The notes below the pieces were generated by a model, which had not been told where the DNA came from, did not search any database, and was given only the letters and a program-made list of their open reading frames with translations. A stretch of DNA of 18,560 bases from Podochytrium sp. JEL0797. Its lineage: Eukaryota > Chytridiomycota > Chytridiomycetes > Chytridiales > Chytriomycetaceae. The position numbers and the translations under genes were made by a program. Positions within the stretch are counted from its first letter, which is position 1. Every line of letters starts with the position of its first letter. Location: positions 1 through 18,560 of the forward strand of contig JADGJG010000484.1 in NCBI GenBank assembly GCA_027596195.1, written 5' to 3'. Of this stretch, positions 8,733 through 18,479 are shown piece by piece.

Positions 8733-9160
8733 TCAGCCCTTCAAATTCCTCCGGCACAGTCTCCACGCACTTGGCAAGGACCAAGGTGTCCGCAGCGGCC
8801 TGTGCAAGCTGAAGGCTCGTCGCATTCTACTAAATGCTTTGCGCAAACGAGCACGCTCATTGGTACGAGCTCCACCAACCGGTATGGCCTCAATCGCCAC
8901 GCGCATTGGCTGTGATGATTTAAGATATGTGGATTGGCGTAAGTATTCATTGCCGAAGGCGACCACACAGAATTACATTTTCAAAAATTCGCGTTGCACC
9001 CTCGCATCGATCCATTCTTCCCTCTCCCACCGCAATTGCGTACATGCCACGCCGATGTGTCGCGGTGGAATGAGAAGTCGAAGGCGATTAAATAGGGAAT
9101 CATAGAAAGAAATGGTTGAAATGAGGTTACCGACACAATGCTTTCTAATTTTTTCCCATA
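8733..9160 (-). pseudogene. Broken gene of unknown family
   Basis: On the minus strand one frame is open from about 9160 and reads like protein (VGNLISTISFYDSLFNRLRL, then TQLRWEREEWIDARVQREFL). A TAA stop interrupts it near 8985. It resumes in the same frame with FGNEYLRQSTYL and VGGARTNERARLRKAF. Near 8830 the coherent reading shifts frame to LQLAQAAADTLVLAKCVETV and PEEFEGLI, ending at a TAA near 8733. One nonsense change plus one indel explains the pattern. No family was recognised. An alternative frame here shows a Cys-rich string that recalls zinc fingers, but the spacing does not fit and I treat it as chance. Confidence 0.35.
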
Positions 9161-9266
9161 TTCATGATTGGCAGAACGTATACGTTTCAATATATGCCGC
9201 AAAACGCGACGTTTCGAGGCGGGCGAAGGCAGGTGGAAGGCGGGACAAAAAAAAATCATCTGCAAA

Positions 9267-10166
9267 ATGCCGGTTTCGGACATGGCCTCCCCTCGTTTCA
9301 CAGATGTTCCCCGCGAAGTGCAGCTTCAAATCCTCTCGTAAATTTCCCCCACACAAGCCTTCCGCTACAGACGGGTCTCTGCCGGATTCAATGCGCTGTT
9401 GACAACAAAGTACTTTGCGATGATGGACCTCAGACGCTTCCGGCCTTCGAAAGACTGCTACAAGATTCTCTCGGGTCAGGAGGAGCTCCAACAATATCAC
9501 TCCACTTCAGAGATGGAGCAAGTCTTTTTTCACGGGCCCGCCTTGTTCCAAAATGTGTTTGCTGAAACCCACTTGAAGCCCAACACTGTCATGAAATGGC
9601 GTCGCAGGAAGGATAACACGCTCTGCTCTATTCCTTCTGCGATTGGCCTGTGCCTCAACCTGACGGTGTTAGATTTGAGCTGCTGTCGGCTGCAAGGCCC
9701 GATCCTCCAACAACTTGGCGTTTTGAAATCCCTGACCAACCTGAACCTGTCTTCCAATCAACTCACGGATGGAATTCCTGCAGAGCTGGGAAGGTTGGTC
9801 CAATTGGAGACACTCGAACTGTCCCGGAATCAACTCGAGGGGTGGATTCCTGTCGAAAATGGGGGGTGGTGAAACTCCACAGGCCTCTAGCCCTCTCACA
9901 ATCAGCTCTCTGGGAACATTCCTGTTGAGTTTAGAAACCTAGGGAATTTGAGGCTCCTTTCCATGAATCGCAATCAGCTCACTGGGCGGATCCCTGTCGA
10001 AATTGGGGGTTTGAAGCAGTTGAGATTTCTCAATCTGGCTTTAATGGCTCCATTCCAACGTCTGTGGGCAACTTATGTCTTGAAGGAATTGTTGTCTGGT
10101 CCGGTGCCTCGAGAAGTAGTGTTGTTGGAGAATTTGAGGGAGTGCAGCGTTAGAAGGAATGTGTAA
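9267..10166 (+). pseudogene. F-box / leucine-rich-repeat protein, pseudogene
   Basis: A 900-nt plus-strand region reads in one frame as an F-box start followed by plant-type LRRs. From the ATG at 9267 the F-box reads FTDVPREVQLQILS. It then meets a TAA at 9339-9341, where the family usually has Tyr (one base change), and resumes ISPTQAFRYRRVSAGFNALL. From about 9620 come LRR units of about 24 residues (LTNLNLSSNQLTDGIPAELG, LETLELSRNQLEGWIP, then NQLTGRIPVEIGGL). Between 9860 and 9900 the main frame has TGA (9870) and TAG (9888) while a neighbouring frame keeps the repeat (VVKLHRPLALS), so two compensating indels occurred. A similar excursion near 10045 keeps FNGSIPTSVGNL. F-box/LRR proteins act as substrate receptors of SCF ubiquitin ligases; this copy is not functional as written. 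Confidence 0.75.
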
Positions 10167-10169
10167 TTA

Positions 10170-10708
10170 ACATGTGAATTCGAATGGAGGTTTTGGCAGC
10201 AATAATAAAAACAATTTTCTTTTCTCTCTTTTTCTCTGAAGTCACCAAAAAACTTAAAAATCGGATATTAATAATACTCTAACATGGGAATTTCACTCCT
10301 CGTCGTACCCGCCTGTACTCCAACCGCATTCTCCTCCAAAAACTCGCGTTGCGTTCACCACCTTCCCCTCCCCCTTCCTCCCTCAACACAATAGAATTCC
10401 TGCACGGCACCAGAATCTGTCGGAAAGCACACGCCAAAGGAAGCCTGGTTGCACGAGGTACGTTGCACACGCGTTTTGCACCGCGTTTGCACGATGAGCC
10501 CCGTAAGGGTAAGTGATCTCTTAAGACTACGGCTTCCCCAAACTCTGAGGAGCGTGCATTCTGGCTTACTTGGATCGTAATTGTTTGGATCGATATGTTA
10601 GTCGAAATGGAGATTAGTAACTGATTTTAGATTCTTGTTGAGAACGATGAAACAACGATAGAATTTGGGAAAGAAAACTACAAACAAAAAAAACTGGTTG
10701 ATTTTTAT
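10170..10708. other. Spacer between the F-box/LRR pseudogene and CLPTM1
   Basis: No supported gene. AATAATAAAA at about 10201 could serve as a polyadenylation signal for the pseudogene. A minus-strand frame at 10279-10470 is Arg-rich and looks faintly coding, but has no ATG at its start and no domain. A short array of GTTGCAC-like words lies at 10450-10495. The segment 10490-10560 was checked for a tRNA and does not fold as one. Confidence 0.4.
10450..10495. repeat. Short array of GTTTGCAC-like words
   Basis: Four near-copies occur within 46 bp: GTTGCACG, GTTGCACA, GTTTTGCACC and GTTTGCACG, each preceded by or close to CG. Spacing is irregular (about 10-15 bp). It could be a cluster of protein-binding sites or a small tandem slippage; the sequence does not decide. 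Confidence 0.3.
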
Positions 10709-13428
10709 TTACTTGTCCTTTTTCGCCTCCTTCTTGCCCTTCTTGGGCTTCACCTTCTCCCACTCCTCCGCCTTCTCCTCCACCTTCTCACCCTCCTCCA
10801 CAGCCTTGTGCGCTTTTCGCGACTTGACACCTTCCGTGGCCTCCTCCTTCTGCTTCTCTCCCTCAATCTTGGTCTCAACACCCTCCACCACAGCAGCGGC
10901 CCCCTTCTCCTTCTTCTCAGCCTTCTCCTTCTCATCCTCCTCATCGTCGCTGAGATCGTCAAAGTCCGAATCGTTGGCACCTTCGGCGTCGCCGACTTGT
11001 CCGAATTCGTTGCGACGGCGTTTGTCTTCGGGGTAGATCCAGCGTTGGTAGAGGTAGACAAAGAAGACTAAGTCGTCTGTTTGTAGGAAGAGGGAATTTG
11101 CAAAGTGAGCAAAATTGAAGGAGAAAAAAAAACCAAGAAAAAAACGAACCACGCAGACACGCGACACGGTGCAACCAAGGCATCTTGATCACAAACGCAA
11201 ACAAATCATCTGCGAGTAACCAAAAAAAAAGATGAGTTCAAAGAATCCAAAACAAACAAACAACAATAAAAAACGAACCAATAAACGTGTTCAACGACTT
11301 GTACATGAACGTCTTCCACGGCATGTGGGCCACACTCTTCAGTTTGTAATTGATAAACAACTGCGGCGTCATGTTGATGAACCCAAACATGTACACGAAT
11401 CCAACCAACGTGCCGACAATGAACGAGTACCATCCCTTGTGCTCTTCGTACACGGCACTGTAAATGGTGTATCCGGCGAGGAGGGGGTAGAGGGCGTAGG
11501 CCAAGTATTGGAAGGCCATCTGGTTTGGGGAGACAGAAAACAAGGGTCCGCAATTTTCAATATTTGAATGAACAAAAAAAGAGGGGGGTTTCCGTTCTCA
11601 CCTCGTCGTACTTTCTGGTCTTTCTAGCGAGCTTGGATGGCTTGTACTTGTCCACGAACTTGACGTAAGGGAACTCGTCCTTGCGCTGGAAAAAACAAAA
11701 ACGAGAGGGAGCGCATCAGTTCATCGGAATCCAACAAAAAAAGTGAACAACCAAAAAACACACAACAAACCTTCACATCCACAGTCTTGTTAATCTTCCA
11801 CGCCTCAATCAACAACCCAACCCCATTCGAAAACAGAATCATCCACGACGTTTCGTTATCCATGAGGTACAAGAAGATGATGAACTGGAACGCCACGTTC
11901 ATGACAATCGTGCGGAAACTCATTCCTTCCATGTTCTTCTTGTCTTTCCAGAACGTAATGTCGTTTTTGAAAGCCAAAAAGTCAAACAGGGAGTGCAGCA
12001 TGGAAACGGCGAAGGTGATTCCGAGGAGGATTGGGTTTGTGTCGGAGAACATTCTCTATTGAAAAAAGAAAGAAGAGGGGGGTGTTTGAGAATCAAAAAT
12101 CGCACGAGAAAAATTCGAGAGCCCAAAACAACCAAATACACACCTTCATCTCATCCGTCTCCTTGCCATCCGCTCCCATCATTCCCACCTGTTGCTTGAA
12201 GCTGTCCTCCATCATGGTCACGAGCTGGAAGTACCAGAACGTCTTGGATTCCCACTTGAGCGTGAGGTTCACGGATTTCAGAGTTTCGTTGATGGGCTGA
12301 AGTTGGTCCGCAAGGAGCCAGAAATCATCCGCGTAAAAGATGGGGTAGTAGTGAAGTCCGTCGTCCGCAAGATCGACCTCTGAAATGAGTCAAAACAAAC
12401 AAAAAAAAGAAACATTTTAGAGCTTCGAAACAAACACAAAAACCAAGAAGGGAATCCGAAGAAAAGCTTACGGGCCAAAATCGGAGGAGGAACCGACGAA
12501 GGAATATTGACAATGTCTCCGACCATGCAAATGGTCAAGTTGTGCCACCAGTACGACACCCACTGGTCCGGGTCCGAGTCGTCCACGACAGCTTCCACAA
12601 CGGGATCCGCAGATTTCTTGATCAGACTCTTCTTCACGACCACCTTGTGCTTCTTTTGATAGCGAGTCAACAGCTTCTTGAAGTACAGCGTCTTGTCTTC
12701 CACGTAGGTTTTGGCCTCTGGGTTGGGCGAGTTTCCCTTGTGTGTGAGGTACATGTGGGCGTAGAGGGACCCATTGCGTTGGACTTCCTGTGTTTCGAAG
12801 AGGGCGGGAAGCAAAAAATTCAGTGATCGGATTTCTGAGATTTCGAGTCACCGCCACTGAACAAGGTTGTAAAATGAGCCTTACGGGAGACAGGTCGAGG
12901 GTGATTTCTTCGAGTCTCACGTCCGACACGTTGCCGTACGCAAGGTTCTGCTGCTTCCAGATCAGCTTCGAAACATCGCCAAACGAGTGGAAATCATCTT
13001 CGGGTGCAAGGTACACGTGGAGGTCCTGAAACGAAGGAGGTTAGAAGATGGAGCAGGGATCATTGCATGCATGGGACACGTACGAGCAGGGCGCCCTTTT
13101 CCTGCCACAGCGGGATGTAGTTGGCGGGCTTGGGCATGTCTCCCACTGCTTGAACAGGAACCGTGGATCCATCCTCGGCAACCTGGGTGGGCATGTTGGG
13201 GCCTGTGGCGGGTGCCTTGTTGAAGCTGCCTGGTGAAGAAAGAAGGGCGAAATTGGTGTCGTGCTGGAGGTTGCGAGAACCACGGGATGTATAAAGGGGG
13301 GGAGTGTTACCCTTCATCCACTGCATTCCGTAGTAGATCACGGCCATCTTGACCATGCTCTGCAGCGTGTTGGCAAAGAAGCTGTTCTCCTCGGGCGGAG
13401 CCGCCGGCGGTGCGGCTGGTTCAGCCAT
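10709..13428 (-). CDS. CLPTM1: CLPTM1 family multi-pass membrane protein (ten exons, complete)
   Basis: Exons on the minus strand: 13428-13311, 13229-13084, 13025-12885, 12787-12472, 12379-12144, 12055-11771, 11685-11602, 11519-11279, 11209-11150, 11076-10709. They total 1995 nt, giving 664 residues, very near the human length. All nine introns (58-97 nt) are GT-AG and phases close exactly. Landmarks are DLHVYLAPEDDF at the start of exon 3, RNGSLYAHMYLTHKG (exon 4), LHYYPIFYADDFW (exon 5), NPILLGITFAVSMLHSLFDF (exon 6), INMTPQLFINYKLKSVAHMP (exon 8) and YLYQRWIYPEDKRR (exon 10). The N-terminal half is the luminal domain; the C-terminal half carries several membrane segments. The last 100 residues are Lys/Glu-rich and probably disordered. 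Animal CLPTM1 resides in the ER/Golgi and affects receptor trafficking; the paralogue CLPTM1L is linked to glycosylphosphatidylinositol lipid scrambling. The ATG at 13428 has A at -3 and G at +4. Confidence 0.93.
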
Positions 13429-13504
13429 TTCAGTCTTGTTTTTTGCAAAAAAACTTCGTTTTCCTGTCACTTTGCGTCACGGAGAGAGAATGAAAACGAA
13501 GAGT

Positions 13505-14934
13505 TTATTCCTTCTTGATGGCTTCGCTCAGAGAATATCGCCACTTGACCAGCCACTCAATCATCCACTCGGGAAACTGGAGAAGCAAAATCACCACCCA
13601 CCACCACTTCCCTGTCATGACATTGATTTCCATCTGGGGAGCGAGCACTTGGGCCACCACGGCGCTTGCGAATACATCTATTTCGTTTTTTCAATGCGAT
13701 TCAGTGGTTGGCTTGCACAGACATGTTTTGCCCACACACCAGTGTCCGTGCCCCCGCTTTGTCCGACGTGTTTCTTTTGAATCTTGCAAAAGACGGAGGA
13801 TTTGGTAGGATACAGGGAGGCGCGTCGGCTCATGTTCTGAGGGGAAATAATGAGGAAGAGTCTTCGAAATGGCGGGAATACTCGCCTCGCTCAAATTGGA
13901 TTTGACGGAACCTGCCGAGATCAATGACACTTGAATTCCAAGTGGTGTCAGTTCCATTCTCCTGAATTCAAGGGAAAAGTTAGCAAATTTGAGAATATTC
14001 GATGAAGGAATGTTTCGATGAACTCAAGGCACCCCACATTGAACTCGTGATTGCCTTGACGGCTGATTTGCTCGCACAATACGGACCAGACCACGGAATA
14101 GAAACATACGCCAGCATGCTTCCCATATTTACAATTTTGCCATGTCCGCGTTCGACCATGAACGGAACCACCTGGTGGAATCGAAGGTGAATTAATTTTC
14201 GCAACCCAAAAAGTGCTTTCTCACCTCCTGCGACATGGCAATCAACCCCAATACATTCGTATCAAACACAGCCTTGACTTGATCCATATTGGCTTCTGCA
14301 GTACCGCCGCAGAGTCCGATTCCCGCATTGTTGACCTTTTGTTTTGATCAACAAAAAGGACTTTTCGCGACGCCTCCCGCAAAGCCTTACCAAAATATCA
14401 ATTCGTCCAGCTCGACCCATTACAGCCCGTATGGCGCGTTTGATGCTCTCTCGCTCCGTCACATCAAGTGGCAACATTTCGACGCTTCCGGGGGACACTT
14501 GGAATCCCGCCAAATCCATCATTGATTCCATTCTCCTCACTGTCGTTGTTAAAAATGAATTTAAAGTACGCTTGCGGGGGAGCACTGGAATAATTCACCT
14601 GTTCCAAACACGCGACACCCTTTTCTAGCAAACTCGAGACAGAGGGCGTGTCCGATTCCACCCTTTGAGCATCCCGTAATAACGACTACAGGAGCAGTAG
14701 GGTTATGCGTGCAGGTTGGAGTGGAGCAAGTTTGTGGGGAACCCGGTTGGAGAGACAACTGAACATGATGGGCTGTCAAAAAAAAAAGAATACAGATTCG
14801 AGGATTACCTGTCGAACAGGAAATCCGTCTGGATCAGCTTTGAAAGCGACTGCAACGGAGGAAGAGAGTCGCGGTGCAACGATGGGATCGATTTCGTTAA
14901 AGTTTTGCGATCGCCTGGGTTTTGGTTGGATCAT
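13505..14934 (-). CDS. Short-chain dehydrogenase/reductase, AYR1-like (seven exons)
   Basis: Exons: 14934-14809, 14758-14599, 14539-14391, 14335-14225, 14171-14038, 13961-13738, 13677-13505, giving 358 residues. Introns are 50-76 nt. The cofactor motif is TGCSKGGIG (T70-G78), NNAG is at 147-150, and the catalytic set is S200 with Y213 and K217 in YCASK. This matches classical SDRs. The closest familiar type is fungal NADPH-dependent 1-acyldihydroxyacetone-phosphate reductase (Ayr1), which acts at ER and lipid droplets. A Trp-rich hydrophobic C-terminus (WWWVILLLQFPEWMIEWLVK) supports membrane association. The basic 42-residue N-terminus has little similarity to the family. The second exon must use the inner AG at 14759, as the stronger-looking AG 16 nt earlier breaks the frame. 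The donor of the last intron (13737) is the least certain junction. The stop is only 76 nt upstream of the CLPTM1 start on the same strand. Confidence 0.85.
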
Positions 14935-15082
14935 TTTTATTTTTTTATTCCGCATTGATTCTGTATTGTCTATTAAACAAAAGCTCTTTCTTCCATCAGA
15001 CGGTTAGAATCAACTCAAATCCTCACGCACACACACAAACCAAAAAAAAACAAATTTTGTCCGAACGCAAAACAGACAGTGA
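14935..15082. promoter_or_regulatory. Divergent promoter between the SDR and CDC45
   Basis: 148 bp separate the two start codons. The stretch is A/T-rich (TATTAAAC at about 14970, oligo-A near 15041) with a CACACACAAAC tract next to it. No perfect TATA box or MCB/E2F-like ACGCGT/TTTCGCGC site was found, although CDC45 is usually cell-cycle regulated. Both 5' untranslated regions must be short. Confidence 0.5.
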
Positions 15083-18000
15083 ATGGTGTATACTTCGAGC
15101 ACGCAACTCGGCACCGCGTACGCCCGCATCAAGGCCGCCGCCGCCGCACATCCCCACGCAAACACGGCCCTCATCATCGCCGCCCCAGACCCAGACGCCC
15201 TCTGTGCGACCCGCATGATATCGGTTTGTTTGCCTTGTTTGTCTGGCCAGGCCCTCTCCTGGGCTCCCTAGACTCACCACGCACGCCCCGCCCAGAACCT
15301 CTTCAAGTCCGACTGCATCGTGCACCAAATCATCCCCGTGAATGGATACGATTTGCTCGACAGGACGAACCGGTTGAAGATCAAAGACAACGACAATGTG
15401 AATAACGCAATCCCACCACACCCCACTCCACTTACATGCATCCATAGCTCCGCTCCATCATCATGCTCAACTGCGGCGGGGGGATCGACATTGCCGCAAC
15501 CCTCGACATTCCGTCCGAGGCAACCGTTTACATCATCGATTCGCATCGTCCGTTGCATCTCGGGAGTATCTACAAGTACGAGCAGGTGTGTAATGGGCGT
15601 GTGTGTGTGCTTTGTGGGGGGGAGGGCAAATGCACTACCGTTTCGTTGTTTTTGTCACACAGGTCATGGTTCTGGATGATGGCGAGATTGAGGAGAGGAA
15701 GGATGTGGAGGAGGCGTTTAATGCGATTGAGGTTTGTCGCTTTTACCTGTCACTCTTTTTGTGATTGCTTGGTCTAGAGTGCTTTGGTTGGGGGGTGGGA
15801 GGCGTCAAGCACAAAAGGAACGGTGAAAACGCAACTCGGACTGGATGCGCGGAATCGGATGCTGTACCGAATGTACGCGTATATCTGAAATCACTGTGGA
15901 AATCCGGAGGGTGCATTTGTTCGATTGGGAGAGGAGGAAACGCTGCGACATTTCGGAATCCCCCCCCTCACCCCGTCCCTCCACTTTCCCTTAAAAAATC
16001 TTCCCCCCCTTCTCCAGATGGCCGACTCCTCAGACAGTGAGGACGACGAAGGAAGCGATTCCGATGCCGACTCGGACGCGCCGCCACGTCGAGGCCACGA
16101 CTCGGATGCAGAACTAGACGAGGTCGAGGAAGAGATTGGAATTTTGGACAGTTTTGACGAGAATGGGGATGCATTGGTAGATCGTGGGAGTGAAGCTGGT
16201 TCGGTATGTTTGTTTTTGTTTTTTGGTGGAATTTCAACCGGACAAGCAAAAATCTCACCCTGCACCCCCCCCCCCCCCCCTCCCCCCGCCCCCAATACCA
16301 AATCACCACCACCACCAACAATGTCCTCCCAAAACAGAACGGCGGTCGGAAACGGAAAAAGCCTCTCCTCTCGAGCCGGGAAGAAAGTGACGACGACGAC
16401 AACGCCGACTCGCAATCTCAACGCGCCGGTTCCCCCGCCCCTCGACGCATCGCACCCCTCCTGGACCCAAACGCGGCCAAACGGCGCAAATCGATGGAAA
16501 CACGGCGAAAAAAGAACCGGTACCTAGACACGCTGGCACAGTATTACGAGGAAGGATCGTACTATGGCATGAGTGCGAGTCAGTTGGTGTACATGATGTT
16601 GAATCAGGTTGGAAAAGTGACGGGGGATTCGTTGTGGTTTGTTTTCTTTTTGATTTTTTTGTTGTGATTCGCTTTGTTCTGAATTCGGACGGAAACTGAC
16701 ATTCTGACCAAATGACAACTCCACAACAGGCTGTCCATTATTGCTCTGACGGACCAATATCTCCACGAACGCATCGGCTTCGGATCCTACAAAGCAAGCG
16801 CCCTCTCGTTCAAAGAAGACACGACCAAATTCGACCTCGCGGGCGGCGCGGCGGGTGTCGGTGGTGATGCGGACGAAAACGAGAACGGCCTCGAAGACGA
16901 TGCCGACGACGATGACGGATTCGGGAACCCTCTGCCGCGGTTGCCGCCCATGATGGGGGTTGGTGGCGGAGGCAACGGGGGTGGTGGGATTCAAAATCGC
17001 GTCGCGAGGCCGCGGTTCGCGGCGGCTGGGATGGGACAGTTTGGGTCCAAAGGGGCGGATGATCGGAGTATCAAGTGTGCGGAGGAGTTTCGGTTGATGT
17101 TGATGAGGCATTGGAGTTTTTATGATTGTATGTTTTATAGTCAGTATGTGGCGGCGCAGTTGGGGACTTGGAAGGAGAAGGGGAGGCAGAAGTTGACGAA
17201 TTTGATGGCGAGGATGGGGTGAGTGCGGTGTTTTTTTGTTCTTTGATTGGCCTTTGTTGGCGTGCTTTACTAATCTCGTTGTGTCCGATTTCCCGAAAAT
17301 CAAAACAAAAAACGAAATAGGCTTCCGCAAACCCAGACGCATCAGCCTTTCACCGAAATGAAAATCTCGATTCAAAAAGAGGTGCGCAACAAACTCCTCG
17401 CCCTCGGTCCCACATTTAGCCTGTCGGAGCTCCAATTCCCGTCCTTTGTGCGACACAACGGATACAAAATTACTGTCTCGGCATCAGACACGGTGCATGC
17501 GCTCCTCGCCCTTCTTGACTGCGGCGCGAGTTGGATGCGACGTCATGCGGTGGGAGGCAGTGTGGATGAAGCCGCTGGAGGCAGCGACATCAAAGTGGGG
17601 GACAACAGCGGGACGGGGCAGCAAGCGGGCTCATCCTCCATTGCGGCGAAAATCAGTGCAGCTGCGTCGAGCAAGTTGACGGGGACGGGGATGGGGACAC
17701 GGCTTGGAGCTGGAGCTGTTGCTGTCAAGATTAGTGAATTTGATGATGTGATTGGCGGGGTGTCGTCGATTGAGAATTATGAACCGCCTGTTCCTGGGGA
17801 GGAGGAGGGGGAGAAGGTGGAGAGGGAAGGGAGGAATCGGAAGAGGGAGAGGGAGGGGGAGTGGGTCAAGAATTTTTATATGGCGTATGATGCGTTGGAT
17901 AAGTGAGTGTTTTTTTGAGGGGGCTTTGGGGTGAGAGTGCTGATTCCCTTATACTACTTTCTTGCTTGTAGCATCGATTTGATTTTCCACGGCATCCAAT

Positions 18001-18437
18001 TGAGCATGCAGTTCCAACGGCTCCTTGTCAAAACAGGCATCAGCATCATTGAAAAGAACGTGACGAAAACCATGAAAACATTCCGCTTCACTCTCGTCAA
18101 CAGTGCTGCGGGTGGAAACGCGCATGCGGGGCAGCGCGCGCCGGGGGGCATGGCGGGTGAAAACGATGCGTCCGTGTTTGGACGGTCGGTGGCGCTGTTG
18201 AATCGGCTGGCTGTGTTTTTGATGGAGACTCAACAACGGGTAAATGTTGCTTCCCGTTCTTTGTTTTGTTGGTGTGTTTGAAAAGTTCTTGACCTCCGTT
18301 TATTTTTGGTGTGTGACAAACACACAGGATCACAAAAAGAAGAAGCAACTCCCGCTCGTGATTGCCGCGTACAATGAGGACACGGAGTCGTATCTTGTGC
18401 TTGGTGTTCCGATTCTGAAGCGAGGCGAAAAGAAAAA
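15083..18437 (+). CDS. CDC45: CDC45, replication initiation factor of the CMG helicase (3' end outside window)
   Basis: Cdc45 joins MCM2-7 and GINS to form the CMG helicase at replication origins and forks. Exons: 15083-15223, 15296-15397, 15448-15585, 15663-15731, 16018-16203, 16338-16636, 16730-17218, 17321-17902, 17972-18239, 18328-18437, all GT-AG and phase-consistent, about 794 codons so far. Landmarks are APDPDALCATRM (residues 34-45, the degenerate DHH-like site), NCGGGIDI (89-96), DSHRPLH (112-118), an acidic spacer in exon 5, the RRKKNRYLD / YYEEGSYYGMSASQLVYMML block, DSLWLSIIALTDQYL across the exon 6/7 junction, HWSFYDCMFYSQYVAAQLGTW, the exon 8 MKISIQKEVRNKLLALG helix and LPLVIAAYNEDTESYLVLG. 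Gly/Asp-rich insertions in exons 7 and 8 lengthen it beyond the usual 570-650 residues. Exon 10 ends at a GTGAGA donor; the last 50-60 residues typical of the family lie beyond the window. The gap between exons 4 and 5 (286 nt) may hide a small exon. Confidence 0.92.
16265..16280 (+). repeat. Homopolymer C run inside CDC45 intron 5
   Basis: Sixteen C in a row, followed by further C-rich sequence, form part of the pyrimidine tract before the exon 6 acceptor at 16336-16337. Length may be polymorphic or misread. Confidence 0.7.
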
Positions 18438-18462
18438 GTGAGACGCGTTTCCAGGCTTGGGG

Positions 18463-18479
18463 CCCCCCCCCCCCCCCCC
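18463..18479 (+). repeat. Homopolymer C run near the right edge
   Basis: Seventeen C in a row lie just after the last visible CDC45 donor, presumably in the next intron. Such runs, like the G run at the left edge, often cause assembly breaks or length errors. Confidence 0.7.

Noticed and set aside
8733..8860. Cys/His-rich frame resembling NF-X1-type zinc fingers
   Set aside because: Cys and His spacing does not match the repeat, and the neighbouring frame is a better continuation of the upstream protein-like segment.
8203..9105. 300-codon plus-strand open frame
   Set aside because: Its Gly/Val/Arg-rich part is the complement of the C-rich block and its second half overlaps the better-supported minus-strand relic. 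It has no domain and no ATG at the frame start.
9338..9370. Short intron removing the stop in the F-box
   Set aside because: GTAAAT...CAG would be only 33 nt, shorter than any other intron here, and would delete conserved F-box residues.
10440..10570. Possible tRNA or small structured RNA
   Set aside because: No T-loop consensus (GGTTCGAATCC-like) and no cloverleaf pairing could be drawn.
13429..13470. Upstream extension of CLPTM1
   Set aside because: The frame is open but the apparent start is GTG; the ATG at 13428 has a good context.
16524..17456. 310-codon minus-strand open frame opposite CDC45
   Set aside because: It spans CDC45 introns and exons on the other strand and shows no domain; it is a shadow of biased codon use.
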